Of a stretch of 20,285 nt of DNA, positions 1 through 9,600 are shown one piece after another. A program made the position numbers and the translations under genes. This DNA comes from Verrucomicrobiales bacterium (GTDB taxonomy: Bacteria; Verrucomicrobiota; Verrucomicrobiia; Limisphaerales; UBA9464). The notes below the pieces were generated by a model. That model saw nothing but the letters and a program-made list of their open reading frames with translations, had not been told where the DNA came from and made no database searches. The DNA lies in NCBI GenBank assembly GCA_003445095.1, contig DLVS01000471.1, forward strand, positions 1-20,285, read 5' to 3'. Every line of letters begins with the position of its first letter. The stretch's first letter is position 1.

Positions 1-1
1 C

Positions 2-2443
2 AACTCGACGCGCGTGGACAATATCGGGCCGACCTACACCGAACTGCGCCATGATCCACCGGTACCCAAGCCAGGCGAACAGGTTCGTGTTCGCGTCCAC
101 GCCACCGATCCCGACGGTGTCGCCGGACTCACTTTGCGCTACCTCGTCAACAACTCGTCGGCGCAAGCCATCGTCATGGATTCACAGGGCGACGGTTACT
201 TCGAAGCGACTCTGCCGGCGCAGGCGAATTCCGGAACCGTGATCCAGTTTTGGGTCGAGGGCCGCGATGGACGCGATGCGACGTCATTTGCTCCAGCGGG
301 TGGACCGTCGTCGCGCGCGCTGATCCGCGTGGATTCCCGCGTCCCCGGCCCGCGCCGTCGCGGTTTTCATCTCATCGTGAACTCGCCTGACGCCGCTCGC
401 CTCCATGAGTTCAAGAATATGATGAGCGATGATCGTCTGGGTGCGACCGTGATCTGGGACGGCCGAGAAATCTTCTACGACTGTGGGGTTCATTTGCACG
501 GAAGCATGTTCAGCCGCAATGACCCCGATAGTTGTTCGTTCAACATCCAATTTCCTGCCGATCAGCTTTTTCGCGGGGTGCATCGGACCGTCCAGCTCAA
601 GCGCCGGGTGATGCAGGAAATCATCGGGAAATTCGTGCAGGTACAATCGGGCGTGCCGGGCATGTATGAGGACACCGTGGAGTTCCTGTCGCATCGTCCC
701 GGTAATTCCGGCGCGGCCCGCATGTCACTGGCTCACTACGGCGATATCTTCCTCGCCTCTCAATTCGAAGACGGCGACGAGGGAACGTCGTTCAACATGG
801 AGGGAATCCGCGTCGCCCAAGCGACCGACAACGGATCGGTCGAGGGAATCAAACTGCCGTTTCCCGTTGGCTGGGTGGGCGACTACGACATCACCAACTT
901 GGGCGATGATCCGGAGCAATACCGCTGGACAACGACAATCAAGAGCCGTCGCGCTCGGGACGACTACTCGCACTATATGGCGATGGCCAAGGCGTTCGAT
1001 CTGAGTGGCGACGCGTTGATCCGACGGCTTCCCGAAGTGGCGGACGTGGACGAATGGATGCGCGTTTTCGCGCTCACCTCGTTGTTCGGCGTCGGGGACA
1101 CCTACACGCAGGGCAACCCGCACAATCTCCAGTTCTTCGCGCGTCCGAACGATGGTCGAGTATTGGCTTTTCCCTATGACTGGGATTTTTTCTTCGCCTA
1201 CGAACCCTCGGCGCCGTTATGGGGCAACCAGAACCTCGGTCGTATCATTGGCACCTCCGTGTTCACCCGGCTCTTTCACGGGCATTTGCTCGATCTGATG
1301 GAGACGACGTTCAATGAGGTTTACCTGCGCCCGTGGGTCACGCAATTCGCAGCCGTCGCGGGCGAAAACTATTCCTACGTGCTCGACCGGGTCCGCCAAC
1401 GCAGCCAATTCGTGCGCGGGCGGCTGCCGGCGAAGATTGAGTTCGAGATCACTTCGAACGGCGGCGCTGACATTTCCGTGAACACCCCCGTCGTGACCCT
1501 CGAAGGCCGCGGTTGGATTGATGTCCGAGAGATTCGTCTGGCGGGCCAAGAGGTTGCGATGACTCCGACCTGGCTCGACGCGCAACGCTGGCGGCTCGTC
1601 GTGCCGCTGGCGTCCAGCACCAACGAACTCCATCTGGAGTCCCTGAACCGCCGTGGAGAAAGAGTCGGCGAAGATCAGATCGTGGTGACGACCACCGCCG
1701 CCCCGGACAGTCAGCGAGCCTACCTGCGCATCACTGAGCTGATGTATCATCCGTCCGATCCCACGGCGGAGGAAGCGGCCGCCGGGTCCGCCGATGCCGA
1801 CGACTTCGAGTTCGTGGAGCTCGCGAACCTCGGACCGCGAGGGCTGCCGTTGGTGGGCGTTCGATTTACCGACGGCATCGACTTTGATTTCACTGGCGGG
1901 CGTGTTGCGACCTTACCTGCTGGCGGCCGAGTGTTGGTGGTGAAGGACGAAGCTGCCTTCGCTCGACGGTATGGCACGAATCTCCCAGTCACGGGCGAAT
2001 ATTCGGGATCGTTGAACAATGCGGGAGAACTTCTGCGCCTCGTGGATCGCCACGGAATCGTGATCCAACAGTTTGTTTACTCTGACGACCCGCCATGGCC
2101 GCGGGAGGCCGATGGGTTCGGCCGGTCCCTCGAAGTCCGCGACCCGAACGGAAACCTCAGCGATCCGGACTACTGGCAGCTTAGTGCCGATTTCGGCGGA
2201 TCGCCCGGATTGATCCCCGCGCCTGCACCTCCGCTGATTTCCGTCCGCGTCGAGGGCGATTCGGTGGTGCTCACCATCCGGAGACCTGCTGGCCCGACCG
2301 GCCGAATCTTAGGCGCCGACGCGCTGTCTGGTGATTGGTTCCTCCTCCACGAATTGGAAGCGTTGGTCGCAGATGGCGAAGTAGCAGTGGGGATTCCTCT
2401 CCAGGAATCTGGCACGCAGTATTTTCGGGTCGAAGTTCCGTGA
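2..2443 (+). CDS. Exported CotH-kinase-like protein with C-terminal lamin-tail domain (5' end outside window)
   Basis: The reading frame is open from base 2 with no stop before the window edge. The first possible start, a GTG at 14, falls inside an Ig/FnIII-like beta domain (visible residues about 1-105), so I treat the gene as 5'-truncated by the window. Residue numbers count from that GTG. Residues about 115-480 resemble the CotH kinase-like family. The signature usually read as PWDxD near its end appears here as P-Y-D-W-D-F (D389, D391), followed by a W-G-N-Q-N segment. Residues about 567-735 are a lamin-tail (LTD) domain: it opens with ITELMYHP, then has D-F-E-F-V-E-L and a closing S-P-G. 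The last 70 residues form a short beta domain ending in a QYFRVEVP-like segment, common at the C-termini of large exported Verrucomicrobia proteins. CotH of Bacillus is a spore-coat protein kinase. The role of these environmental LTD fusions is unknown, and extracellular or surface location is inferred from the domains. No operon partner is visible downstream. Confidence 0.85.
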   Translation, partial: NSTRVDNIGPTYTELRHDPPVPKPGEQVRVRVHATDPDGVAGLTLRYLVNNSSAQAIVMDSQGDGYFEATLPAQANSGTVIQFWVEGRDGRDATSFAPAGGPSSRALIRVDSRVPGPRRRGFHLIVNSPDAARLHEFKNMMSDDRLGATVIWDGREIFYDCGVHLHGSMFSRNDPDSCSFNIQFPADQLFRGVHRTVQLKRRVMQEIIGKFVQVQSGVPGMYEDTVEFLSHRPGNSGAARMSLAHYGDIFLASQFEDGDEGTSFNMEGIRVAQATDNGSVEGIKLPFPVGWVGDYDITNLGDDPEQYRWTTTIKSRRARDDYSHYMAMAKAFDLSGDALIRRLPEVADVDEWMRVFALTSLFGVGDTYTQGNPHNLQFFARPNDGRVLAFPYDWDFFFAYEPSAPLWGNQNLGRIIGTSVFTRLFHGHLLDLMETTFNEVYLRPWVTQFAAVAGENYSYVLDRVRQRSQFVRGRLPAKIEFEITSNGGADISVNTPVVTLEGRGWIDVREIRLAGQEVAMTPTWLDAQRWRLVVPLASSTNELHLESLNRRGERVGEDQIVVTTTAAPDSQRAYLRITELMYHPSDPTAEEAAAGSADADDFEFVELANLGPRGLPLVGVRFTDGIDFDFTGGRVATLPAGGRVLVVKDEAAFARRYGTNLPVTGEYSGSLNNAGELLRLVDRHGIVIQQFVYSDDPPWPREADGFGRSLEVRDPNGNLSDPDYWQLSADFGGSPGLIPAPAPPLISVRVEGDSVVLTIRRPAGPTGRILGADALSGDWFLLHELEALVADGEVAVGIPLQESGTQYFRVEVP

Positions 2444-2903
2444 CTTGGCGATCATCAAATAGACTCGGCCCGGCCCGTACTTAAGGACGAATCGCCTTCG
2501 CGTGCGATCCCCACTTTATAGCTACGCTTAGCCCGACGTCCGTCTTGGCGAGACGCAGAGACGCGGCATGGCGGGTCTCTGCAATTGACGCAAGCACTAG
2601 AAGTTCGGGCTGCGACGAGCCTCCAACGGGCGCGACCTACTCAGTTCCTGTCAACCCCCGCATTCCATCGCTGCGTTGAGAGCCCCGCGATGATCCCAGT
2701 TTTGAGCCTCCCGAAATCTTGGGAATCGATCGATACGGGGGGATTGTCCCATGTTAAATGTCAAACGGGCCCTCCTGCTGCAAGTTCGTCTCCACAAACC
2801 ATCAGAAGAGGTGTGCTGGATGTGAACTCAAAACTAAGCTCACACCAAGCGGTGGGACTATCCGTGGCGATATTGGCCAAGCAGACACTTGCCGCGAATG
2901 TGC
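2444..2903. other. Gene-poor intergenic stretch
   Basis: I see no convincing gene here. An open frame at 2585-2932 (plus, 115 codons) has no recognisable motif, no good ribosome binding site and low-complexity composition. It also runs across the left end of the IS66 remnant, so I do not call it. The stretch holds one GCAGAG-type hairpin (annotated separately) and a weak imperfect inverted repeat around 2720-2750. No T-rich terminator follows the upstream gene. Confidence 0.6.
2546..2583. repeat. GCAGAG-type intergenic repeat with hairpin
   Basis: The stretch contains GAGACGCAGAGACGCGG, and within it GCAGAGAC (2555-2562) pairs perfectly with GTCTCTGC (2575-2582) across a 12-base loop. No T-run follows on either strand, so a classical terminator is unlikely. 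The ACGCAGAGACGC core resembles short intergenic repeats scattered in many Verrucomicrobia and other environmental genomes. A related unit lies at 14989-15030 in this window. Confidence 0.5.
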
Positions 2904-2961
2904 GTAAGCGTCCTCTAGACCTAATCTGGTGAGCTGCGGGAAGCTGGGGTAAAAAGAGCGG

Positions 2962-3210
2962 ATGGAAGAGATACGGAGGTCACGGGCGGCGCGAACGAGT
3001 GCGGCGCAGCGGGCGGCGTGGTTAGCGCGTTTAGCTCAGTCGGGGCAGCCGGTTCGGAGCTTCGCGCGGGAACACGGCTTGGCCGAGTCCAAGGTGTATC
3101 GGTGGTTGTGGGCGGCCCGGCAGAGCGCGAGCCCATCCTCCCCCGCCGCTTCAACGAGCTTTGCGACGCTGGACCTTTCGGGTCCCGAACCGGCCGGCTG
3201 GGCCGGCCGA
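2962..3210 (+). pseudogene. Truncated IS66 tnpA-like accessory gene
   Basis: From the ATG at 2962 the first 55-60 residues look like the N-terminal helix-turn-helix of IS66 accessory protein TnpA. There is an R-A-A-W-L-A-R segment, then S-F-A-R-E-H-G-L, then K-V-Y-R-W-L-W. In IS66 elements this protein is needed for transposition with TnpB and the TnpC transposase; none of those is here. After a Pro/Ser/Ala linker and an F-A-T-L-D-L strand the similarity is lost around residue 80. The open frame runs on to 3390, but those codons lie antisense to the 3265-3630 gene and look meaningless. I read it as the left piece of a deleted element, not a functional gene. Moderately sure of the family, sure that it is incomplete. 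Confidence 0.6.
3191..3209. terminator. G+C-rich hairpin downstream of the toxin/immunity operon (tentative)
   Basis: CGGCCGGC (3191-3198) pairs perfectly with GCCGGCCG (3202-3209) around a TGG loop, an 8-bp all-G/C stem. It lies 56 bases past the stop of the minus-strand immunity-like gene and could end that transcript. No T-run follows on either strand, and it sits inside the tnpA remnant, where it may simply be coding sequence. Low confidence as a terminator; the structure itself is certain. Confidence 0.25.
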
Positions 3211-3264
3211 CCGGTGACACACACCTTATATGCCACACTCGCTATCTCTCCACGCACATCCTGT

Positions 3265-3630
3265 TCAGTTAGGCGACCGAATAGCTCGTCGCACCCTACT
3301 CCTAGACATTGCCCCGGTGATTTGAGCACAAACCAAGCACACCAGGAAAGAGACGAACACAAGTTCCAATATCATAACGGCGTAGACTGAAGGCCCACCC
3401 ATTCCGCCATGTCCAGTCGAAGTAGTTAGAGGCACTCCAGGAAGTAGTCCCTGAACCCATGCCGAAACATTGTTGCAATGTTCATACCAACGCCGCAACC
3501 ACGGTCCCAAAAAGCCAATTGATTGTTGAAATGTATATGACGAATATCCACCAATAGCGGCGATTCCACCGATAATGCATATTGTAATGTGCAACATGAT
3601 GCATGGTGCTTTAAATAACCTGTGCTTCAT
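3265..3630 (-). CDS. Small two-helix membrane protein, candidate immunity protein for the RHS tip toxin
   Basis: I do not recognise a family. The 121-residue protein has a basic N-terminus (K2, R4, K7), a hydrophobic helix at about 11-29, a polar/aromatic loop at 30-81 with several Trp and Gly, a second helix at about 82-104, and a very basic tail (R110, R112, R114, R115, R118). By the positive-inside rule both ends are cytoplasmic and the loop is outside. The ATG lies 3 bases after the RHS stop codon, and a GGTGA 7 bases before it overlaps the last RHS codons, so translation is probably coupled. A small gene placed directly after the variable C-terminal tip of an RHS protein is the standard position of an immunity gene. 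Sampled 60-base rows in this gene are about 42% G+C. The immunity role is inferred from position and topology, not homology. Confidence 0.65.
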   Translation of the reverse strand: MKHRLFKAPCIMLHITICIIGGIAAIGGYSSYTFQQSIGFLGPWLRRWYEHCNNVSAWVQGLLPGVPLTTSTGHGGMGGPSVYAVMILELVFVSFLVCLVCAQITGAMSRSRVRRAIRSPN

Positions 3631-3633
3631 ATA

Positions 3634-6600
3634 TTATTCACCGGACCACCTGTCCCAGTAAGAAAGATCAAACCACATCTCGGACACTTTCGGTTCGATT
3701 TCGGCAGTTAGATGGTCCCACATTCCAGCCGTTGCCTTGTGCAATAAGCTTCCTGTACCAGGATCATTAATCTCGAACCTGATATGCTGATTCCAGGCAA
3801 GTGGAGGGAATGGTTTGTTATCAAAATTTCCCCACCGATCGTCCCAAGGCTGAAAATACTGATGCGACGGAGAAGTGTTGTCTTGAATAGTATGCAACGC
3901 ATTGCCGAACCTGACTAAAGCCTCTTCTTTGTCGCACTGGCGCCATAACTTCCAAGCGGCACGGATCTCTACTTGCACCCAGCGGATACTTTTCGCTCGC
4001 GCTGTCGCAACCGCCTCCTGCGTGTTAAGGTTCCGCATTGCATGGAGAAAAGAGAGCTTTCCGCTTTGAAATGCATCAATTCCGTCATGCCCTTGGCGGT
4101 CTTTAATGATTTCTCTAAACCTATCTTCCACAAAGCTCAAAGCTGAATCGATAGCACTTTGATGAATAAAGAAGCCCATCTGGCTAGCCCAAAGTCCAAG
4201 CGTGTCCGTTCTTCCGGACGGGTCGTTTGAGACGAATCCATATAATGCCGGAGAATCAAGTTCTTCCATCGAATCGCGATTGATCCACCTACCGAACGTA
4301 GGGCTGTAGTAGCGGTAACCGTAGTACAGCAGATCCGTTTCGGGGTCCTGGTATTTGGTGGAGAAGCGGATGGGGTTGGCCTTGGCCTGAGCGCCGGTGG
4401 CGCGGATCATCTCGCCGAAGGGGCCGTACTCGTAGGTGGCCGACGGGATTCCCGTGGAACCATCCACGAGTCCGGTGACATTGCCGTTGCCATCGTAGGC
4501 GACGAAATGGGCGGTGGTCCCGCCCGGCTTGACGGCAATGAGCCCGCCCGCGCCACCTGCACCTTCTGAAGTTCCACTTAGGTCGTTCCCCCAAATATAA
4601 CTACGCGTGACGGCGTTGGCTGAGTCGAGTTCCGCAAGCACATTCCAACCTTCCAAGAGGAACTTCGATTGAGAGGAAGGCGTGGTTGAATAGTCGTTGC
4701 TGCCCCAGGCGTACGTCTTCTTGCCGATCCGTCGGCTTCGATCGTCGTACTCGAAGGTGACCTTCTTTCGGGCGGCGGTAACAAGTGAAGCCGCCGCGAC
4801 GTTCTGGATGGCAAGCAACCGGTTTTCCGCATCCCACGTGTAGCTCCAGAGACCGTCGCTGAGCAGATTCCCATCGTCGTCGTACGTGAAGGTCTGCGTG
4901 GCTGGTGGCATCAAGACGTTGCCAGTCTGAGCGACCCCTCCAGGCACCGTGACGTTTACGGCCGTCCATTGCGGGCCCGTGCTGTTGGGAAGATTCAGCG
5001 CCTTCCAGAAGTATTCACCTTTGCGCGCATCGGGAGCAGTTGAGTTGATGGTTGGCGTCACGCTAGCCAGGGCAATACCGGTCACGTCCCAATAAGGCGG
5101 GACTGTCCGCGTGTCATATTGGTTCAAACCGTTTGGCTTAGGGGTGTACGTGACTTGGCGGAGATTGGCGCCGTTGTTGTCGCCGCCGGCGAGCGTGATC
5201 TTGCGGTTCCCAATGTCGTCAAATACGTACTCAAACTGCTGACCAGCCACCGGGGTGCCATCGCTCCAAAATCTCCGGCCGACGATTAACTGGCCCAGAT
5301 TGTCATATTGATAACGCCACCCACTGCCGTCGGGCATGTCGAGCGTGATTCGCTGCCCGGCATCATTGTAACCGTAGCGAAAGTTCATGGCGCTTTGTCC
5401 TGAACCGGCGGGCATGGACTTGACTTGATACAATCGGTTCAGAAAGTCAAAGGAACGTGTCGTGGTCATTCGCGTCGTCGTCAGGTGTTTGAAGGTTAGG
5501 GTTCCTGGCAACGCTGAGTTCGCCAGGTACCCGTAGGTTGCCGAGTAGGTTCCATCGCCAGCCGTCGCGAGGCGCCCGGCTGTGTCATAGCCGTAGGTCA
5601 CCGAAGCCAGAGTCTGCGTCCCATTTTTGGCCGAGATCACCTGGCGCCGAAGGTATCCGTCGTAGCTGGCGATGACACTTAAGCCGGCGAGGGTGGCACC
5701 TGTTCCCGACCAACTCTCACTCAGGAGATCGCCCGTCGTGTTGTAAGTTCGGGTCGCCGTCAGTGCGCCTCGAGTAACGGTCGTCGGATGTCCACACCGA
5801 TCGTACCCATAACTAACCGTCGGGGTGTTTTGCGGGTCGTAGGTGTAAGACAAAGCCACCAAGTCTCCGCTATCATTCTTGGACGGATTGTCTTCTGGAC
5901 CGGTCGCGCTCTCAAACCCGTAGGTCCACGTCGTGAGCAATCGCTGGTTGCTACCGTTCTTGCGCGCCCATTGGCGCGTCTTCATCCGTCCCCCTTTGGT
6001 ATACGTGAAGTCGGGTCCCTTGCCATCGGCATAGCGCTTGTTGTCGAGCCACCCCCGATACGGGTTGTAATTCCACGTCGTGGTTGCGCTGGTCGCCGCG
6101 TCAGCGAGTTGTCGCCAAGTCTTCAACGTCTTCATTCGGCCTTGCGCATCGTAGGTATATTCCAAGGGATACGTCCGACTACCCGACGTCTTTTTCAGTG
6201 AACCCGTGGGGAAATATTCATTCTTCACGACCGACTCGTCCGGCTGAATCAGTTGTTGGACCCGGCCCAACGAGTCATACACCGTCATCGCCGTTTGCGC
6301 GGCGAGGCCAGTTCCCGGTGGAGGAGTGGTGACACTGACGACCCGATCCGAGGTGTCATATCCGTAGGTCGTCGTGCCGTTCCGAGCATCGGTGACCTTC
6401 CATTGGCGCCCATGGGCATCATAGGTGTAGCTAATTTTCCCCACTTGCGAACCCGAGCTTGAGTATTGAGTCTGGGACAACAGTCGTCCGTGTTGGTACT
6501 GGGCCACAGAGAAGGACCCATCTGGCGCCGTGCTGGTCACGTTGCGGTAACCGTTCCCGGGGAAACTTACCTGTGTCTGCGCCGGATTCACCACGCCTGG

Positions 6601-9600
6601 CGTCACGGTCCACGTCCGCAAGCCATCCACTGAGCTCGAGGTTGTCGAAATGACGCTCGCGGTCGAGTTACCTGAGAGTTTGTACTCGGAGACCGTGGTT
6701 CGGCGCGTGGTCGTACCAAATTCGGCGACTGTTTCGTTGAGAGTCTTGGTAATGCGATCCGGGCCATTCCAATCAATGATTCCATCCCGATCGAGGTCGA
6801 TGACGGTAAAGTCCTCATTGTAGTTCTGGCGCAGGAACAAGGTCGTGACGCCATCGGGATCCACCTGCCTCACGACCCGACCCGCCGAGTCATAAAACGA
6901 TTCACTAGCGGGATTGTTGGCCAGGTCGGATGGGGAACTATCGGAATAAATCGTTTTGTACGGCCTTCCGAAAAAGTCCGACCAGGTCATAACCCACTCA
7001 TTGGTTCCCGTGGGCGTGCCAGCAGAGGTGAGGTTGATAGTAATTCGGTAGGGATGATAGTTGGGATTGTCGTGATCCCCTTCGTTAAAGACTCCGTAAT
7101 CGTAGCGGACGGGATTACTACCCGTGTCTGGCGAGGCTGCTGTCCCGCCCATCTCAGCCAGCTGCCCATCGCGAAAGTATCGCTCTTTGCGAGTCACTAC
7201 CTCAGCAGTTCCCACCGCTTCGGTAGTCGTCCGCAGCAGATAGCCATTGGACAGGTCCTCAACAAAAGAAGTAACGACACCGGCGGCGTTCGTTTCAGAA
7301 AGCGTCCGGCCCGCGTCGTCGTAGGCATAACCGCTGAGTGTAATCACACTCGCGTCTGAGCCCTGACGCTGGATATATTGAATGCGTCCCGCGGCATCGT
7401 AGTTGTTGATGGTCGTGACTCCGCCCATTGTGCTCGTCCGCAATCGGTTCAGTGAATCGTAGGTATAGCTCGTCACAGTTCCCTCCCGACTCGTCGTCGA
7501 ATCGAGCATACAACAACTATAGGATGACCATTCCGCCAATCCGCTCAGATTATCTAAGGTCCGCTGCGGCCGCCCTCGACTGTCGAAATTGTCGAAAGTG
7601 ATCGAGCTCGTAGTGAGTGTCGTATTGAGGCCAGTGATGCTGGCCGTACTTGAGCTGACCGTCTGTCCGGCGTCATTAACTACGGTCACGCTTCTGGTCC
7701 CTTTGATAATCGCCCCATTCGAATCCGCTAGCCCACTATCCACCGAAGTGGTCCTCAGCCCAGCGCCATCCGCATAGGTGAAAATCTGCATCAGACCATC
7801 AGGTGTTTTCACGGACTTTATCCGGCCCAAGGAAGGACCACTCGTGTAGAACTGAGTTTCGGTGACTAGGTTGGCCGGATCGTCGAGCCCCAATGGTTCA
7901 TACTGGTCAGCATCTTCGGCGTGCATCCGATATTCCCGAAGCCATTCGATGGCTCCGCTGATGGGCTCGGCATGCACGACGCGTTTGGTTTGGGATATAG
8001 TGACCTCCGATTGCGATTCTGTCTCAGTACGAGCCAAACGGGGGAGAACACCGCCATCATCATTCCAGGCATCGACCGTCGAATACTCGAAGACTCGTTT
8101 CTTCACCGGCGCGGATGTTGAATTACTCACGAAGTCGGAATGCGTGCTGTCCTTTAGGCCCGTGATTACTTCGCTCAGGAAGCCCATGGAATCATAATTC
8201 CGAACAGTCCAGCTCCCATAGGGGTCGATCTCGACTTTTCGCCGCCCCGTATTAGGGTCTGGCTCATACGTGGTTACCAACGCATTGGCCCCAGTTCCCA
8301 CTCGGTGTTCCACCAGCCAAATCCATTGATCACGTTCGGGGTAGCCGATCGCGTCATCGCCAAATAGCTGGTAGCGGAACTCTTCATGGTAAACCACCGC
8401 TAAGCTAATTGGATCGAGCGCCTGATAAACTTCAGTCAATTGGGTGAAGGCAGGGTCCCAAGAGGATGAGCGCCGCTCAACCGAAAGCCCCTCTGGCCGG
8501 GTCAGGGTCCAAGAACGATCGACCTCGGAATAGACGAACTCGCTCGTGCGCAGGCTACCGGCTTTGTCTTCGGTGATTCGCAGACGATTGAAGTTCCCTT
8601 GCGCGCCATCGGGAGCAGTGACGGTCCAGCTTGTCAGTTCCAGCATTCCATTCGTTGGATACAGTCCATTGGCGCCTTTGGCGGAGAGTGTCGGCCCGAA
8701 GAAGTGAATCTTGAACTGATATCCGGAGACCGTTTCCACGTGCACCAATCGCTGAGATGATTTGGCTTGCGCGATGGTCCCGTTGGAATTGACCACCAGC
8801 TCGGTTGAACTCGCCAACGACGCAGCGGTGAGCGAAGCGCTTTGGGCCAAACCTTCGTGCGGAGTAAGCGCGGCTAGGGTCAGCACCCCGGCTGGCGCAC
8901 CGAATTCCGTTTTTCCGAGATTGACGGTCAACAGAGGCCCACCCTCCAATGCGACCCGACCGTCACCCAAGTCGGCGTCACCGCCACAACATCCGCGGGC
9001 GCTTCCAGCCCGCGATACTCTCCCGGCCGAGCTCAAGGAGCTCCAGCCCTGGCATACCTTGAAGTCACCGGCAAATCTAACCCCGTTTTCAACTGGAGGC
9101 TCAACAATCACTTGGTAGGTCACCTCGCCCCCGGGTGCCGACGCAAGGGTCCAACTCTTTTGCTCGGTCCGAAACCCACCTTGGAAACTGAACGTATACT
9201 CAGTCCAACTCAGCGTGTACCGCTGCCCGGCGATGGTCGCGAAGGAAAAAGTCAGGAGAAGCCGACGTAAATAGAGGTACTCGTGAGTGGCGCTCCAGAG
9301 GCGCTTGGCCGAGCGCATGCCTACCCCCCATCCACTGGCGGCCATGTCGCTACGCACCTTTGCCTCGAGATCAGCGTCCGAATACAGATTGGAAATGGTT
9401 TCCTCGGTAGAGGCGGCTCCCCCGGGTGGAGGCGTCGTTTGATCCATCTTTCGGGTAGTGGGGGTGCACAGCACCTGACGATCACCGAAGCGCTGGATGG
9501 CCGAGATCAGGTAGTCTGTGTTCGCCGTCTGCTGCGGAGTCGGGAACCAACCCGTTTCGTGAGTCCAATCATCCTGAGTGACATACGAGCCACATCCGCT

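Larger units (their letters stand above)
2904..3210 (+). mobile_element. IS66-family insertion sequence remnant (left end only)
   Basis: The stretch starts with GTAAGCGTCCT at 2904-2914, which fits the GTAAGCG start of IS66-family terminal inverted repeats. A short leader and the beginning of a tnpA-like helix-turn-helix gene at 2962 follow, the order expected at the left end of an IS66 element. No tnpB or tnpC (DDE transposase) and no matching right end are present before the immunity-like gene at 3265. The right boundary (about 3210) is approximate: it is where similarity to TnpA fades. Rows near 3001 are strongly G+C-rich, while the adjoining immunity gene is A+T-rich, which also marks a junction. 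Confidence 0.6.

Noticed and set aside
2585..2932. 115-codon open frame on the plus strand
   Set aside because: No motif, no ribosome site, low-complexity composition, and it crosses the IS66 left end.
3030..3057. tRNA-like string (TTTAGCTCAGTCGG followed by GGTTCGG)
   Set aside because: The D-arm-like and T-arm-like pieces are only about 6 bases apart, with no anticodon stem or acceptor pairing. The stretch is explained as coding sequence of the tnpA remnant.
3211..3390. Continuation of the tnpA frame to 3390
   Set aside because: Antisense to the well-supported 3265-3630 gene and without similarity to TnpA; it is run-on after the break.
5788..6201. Plus-strand frames inside the RHS gene, here 137 codons
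   Set aside because: Antisense shadows of a G+C-rich repetitive gene; composition follows the minus-strand frame, and no motif or start signal is seen.
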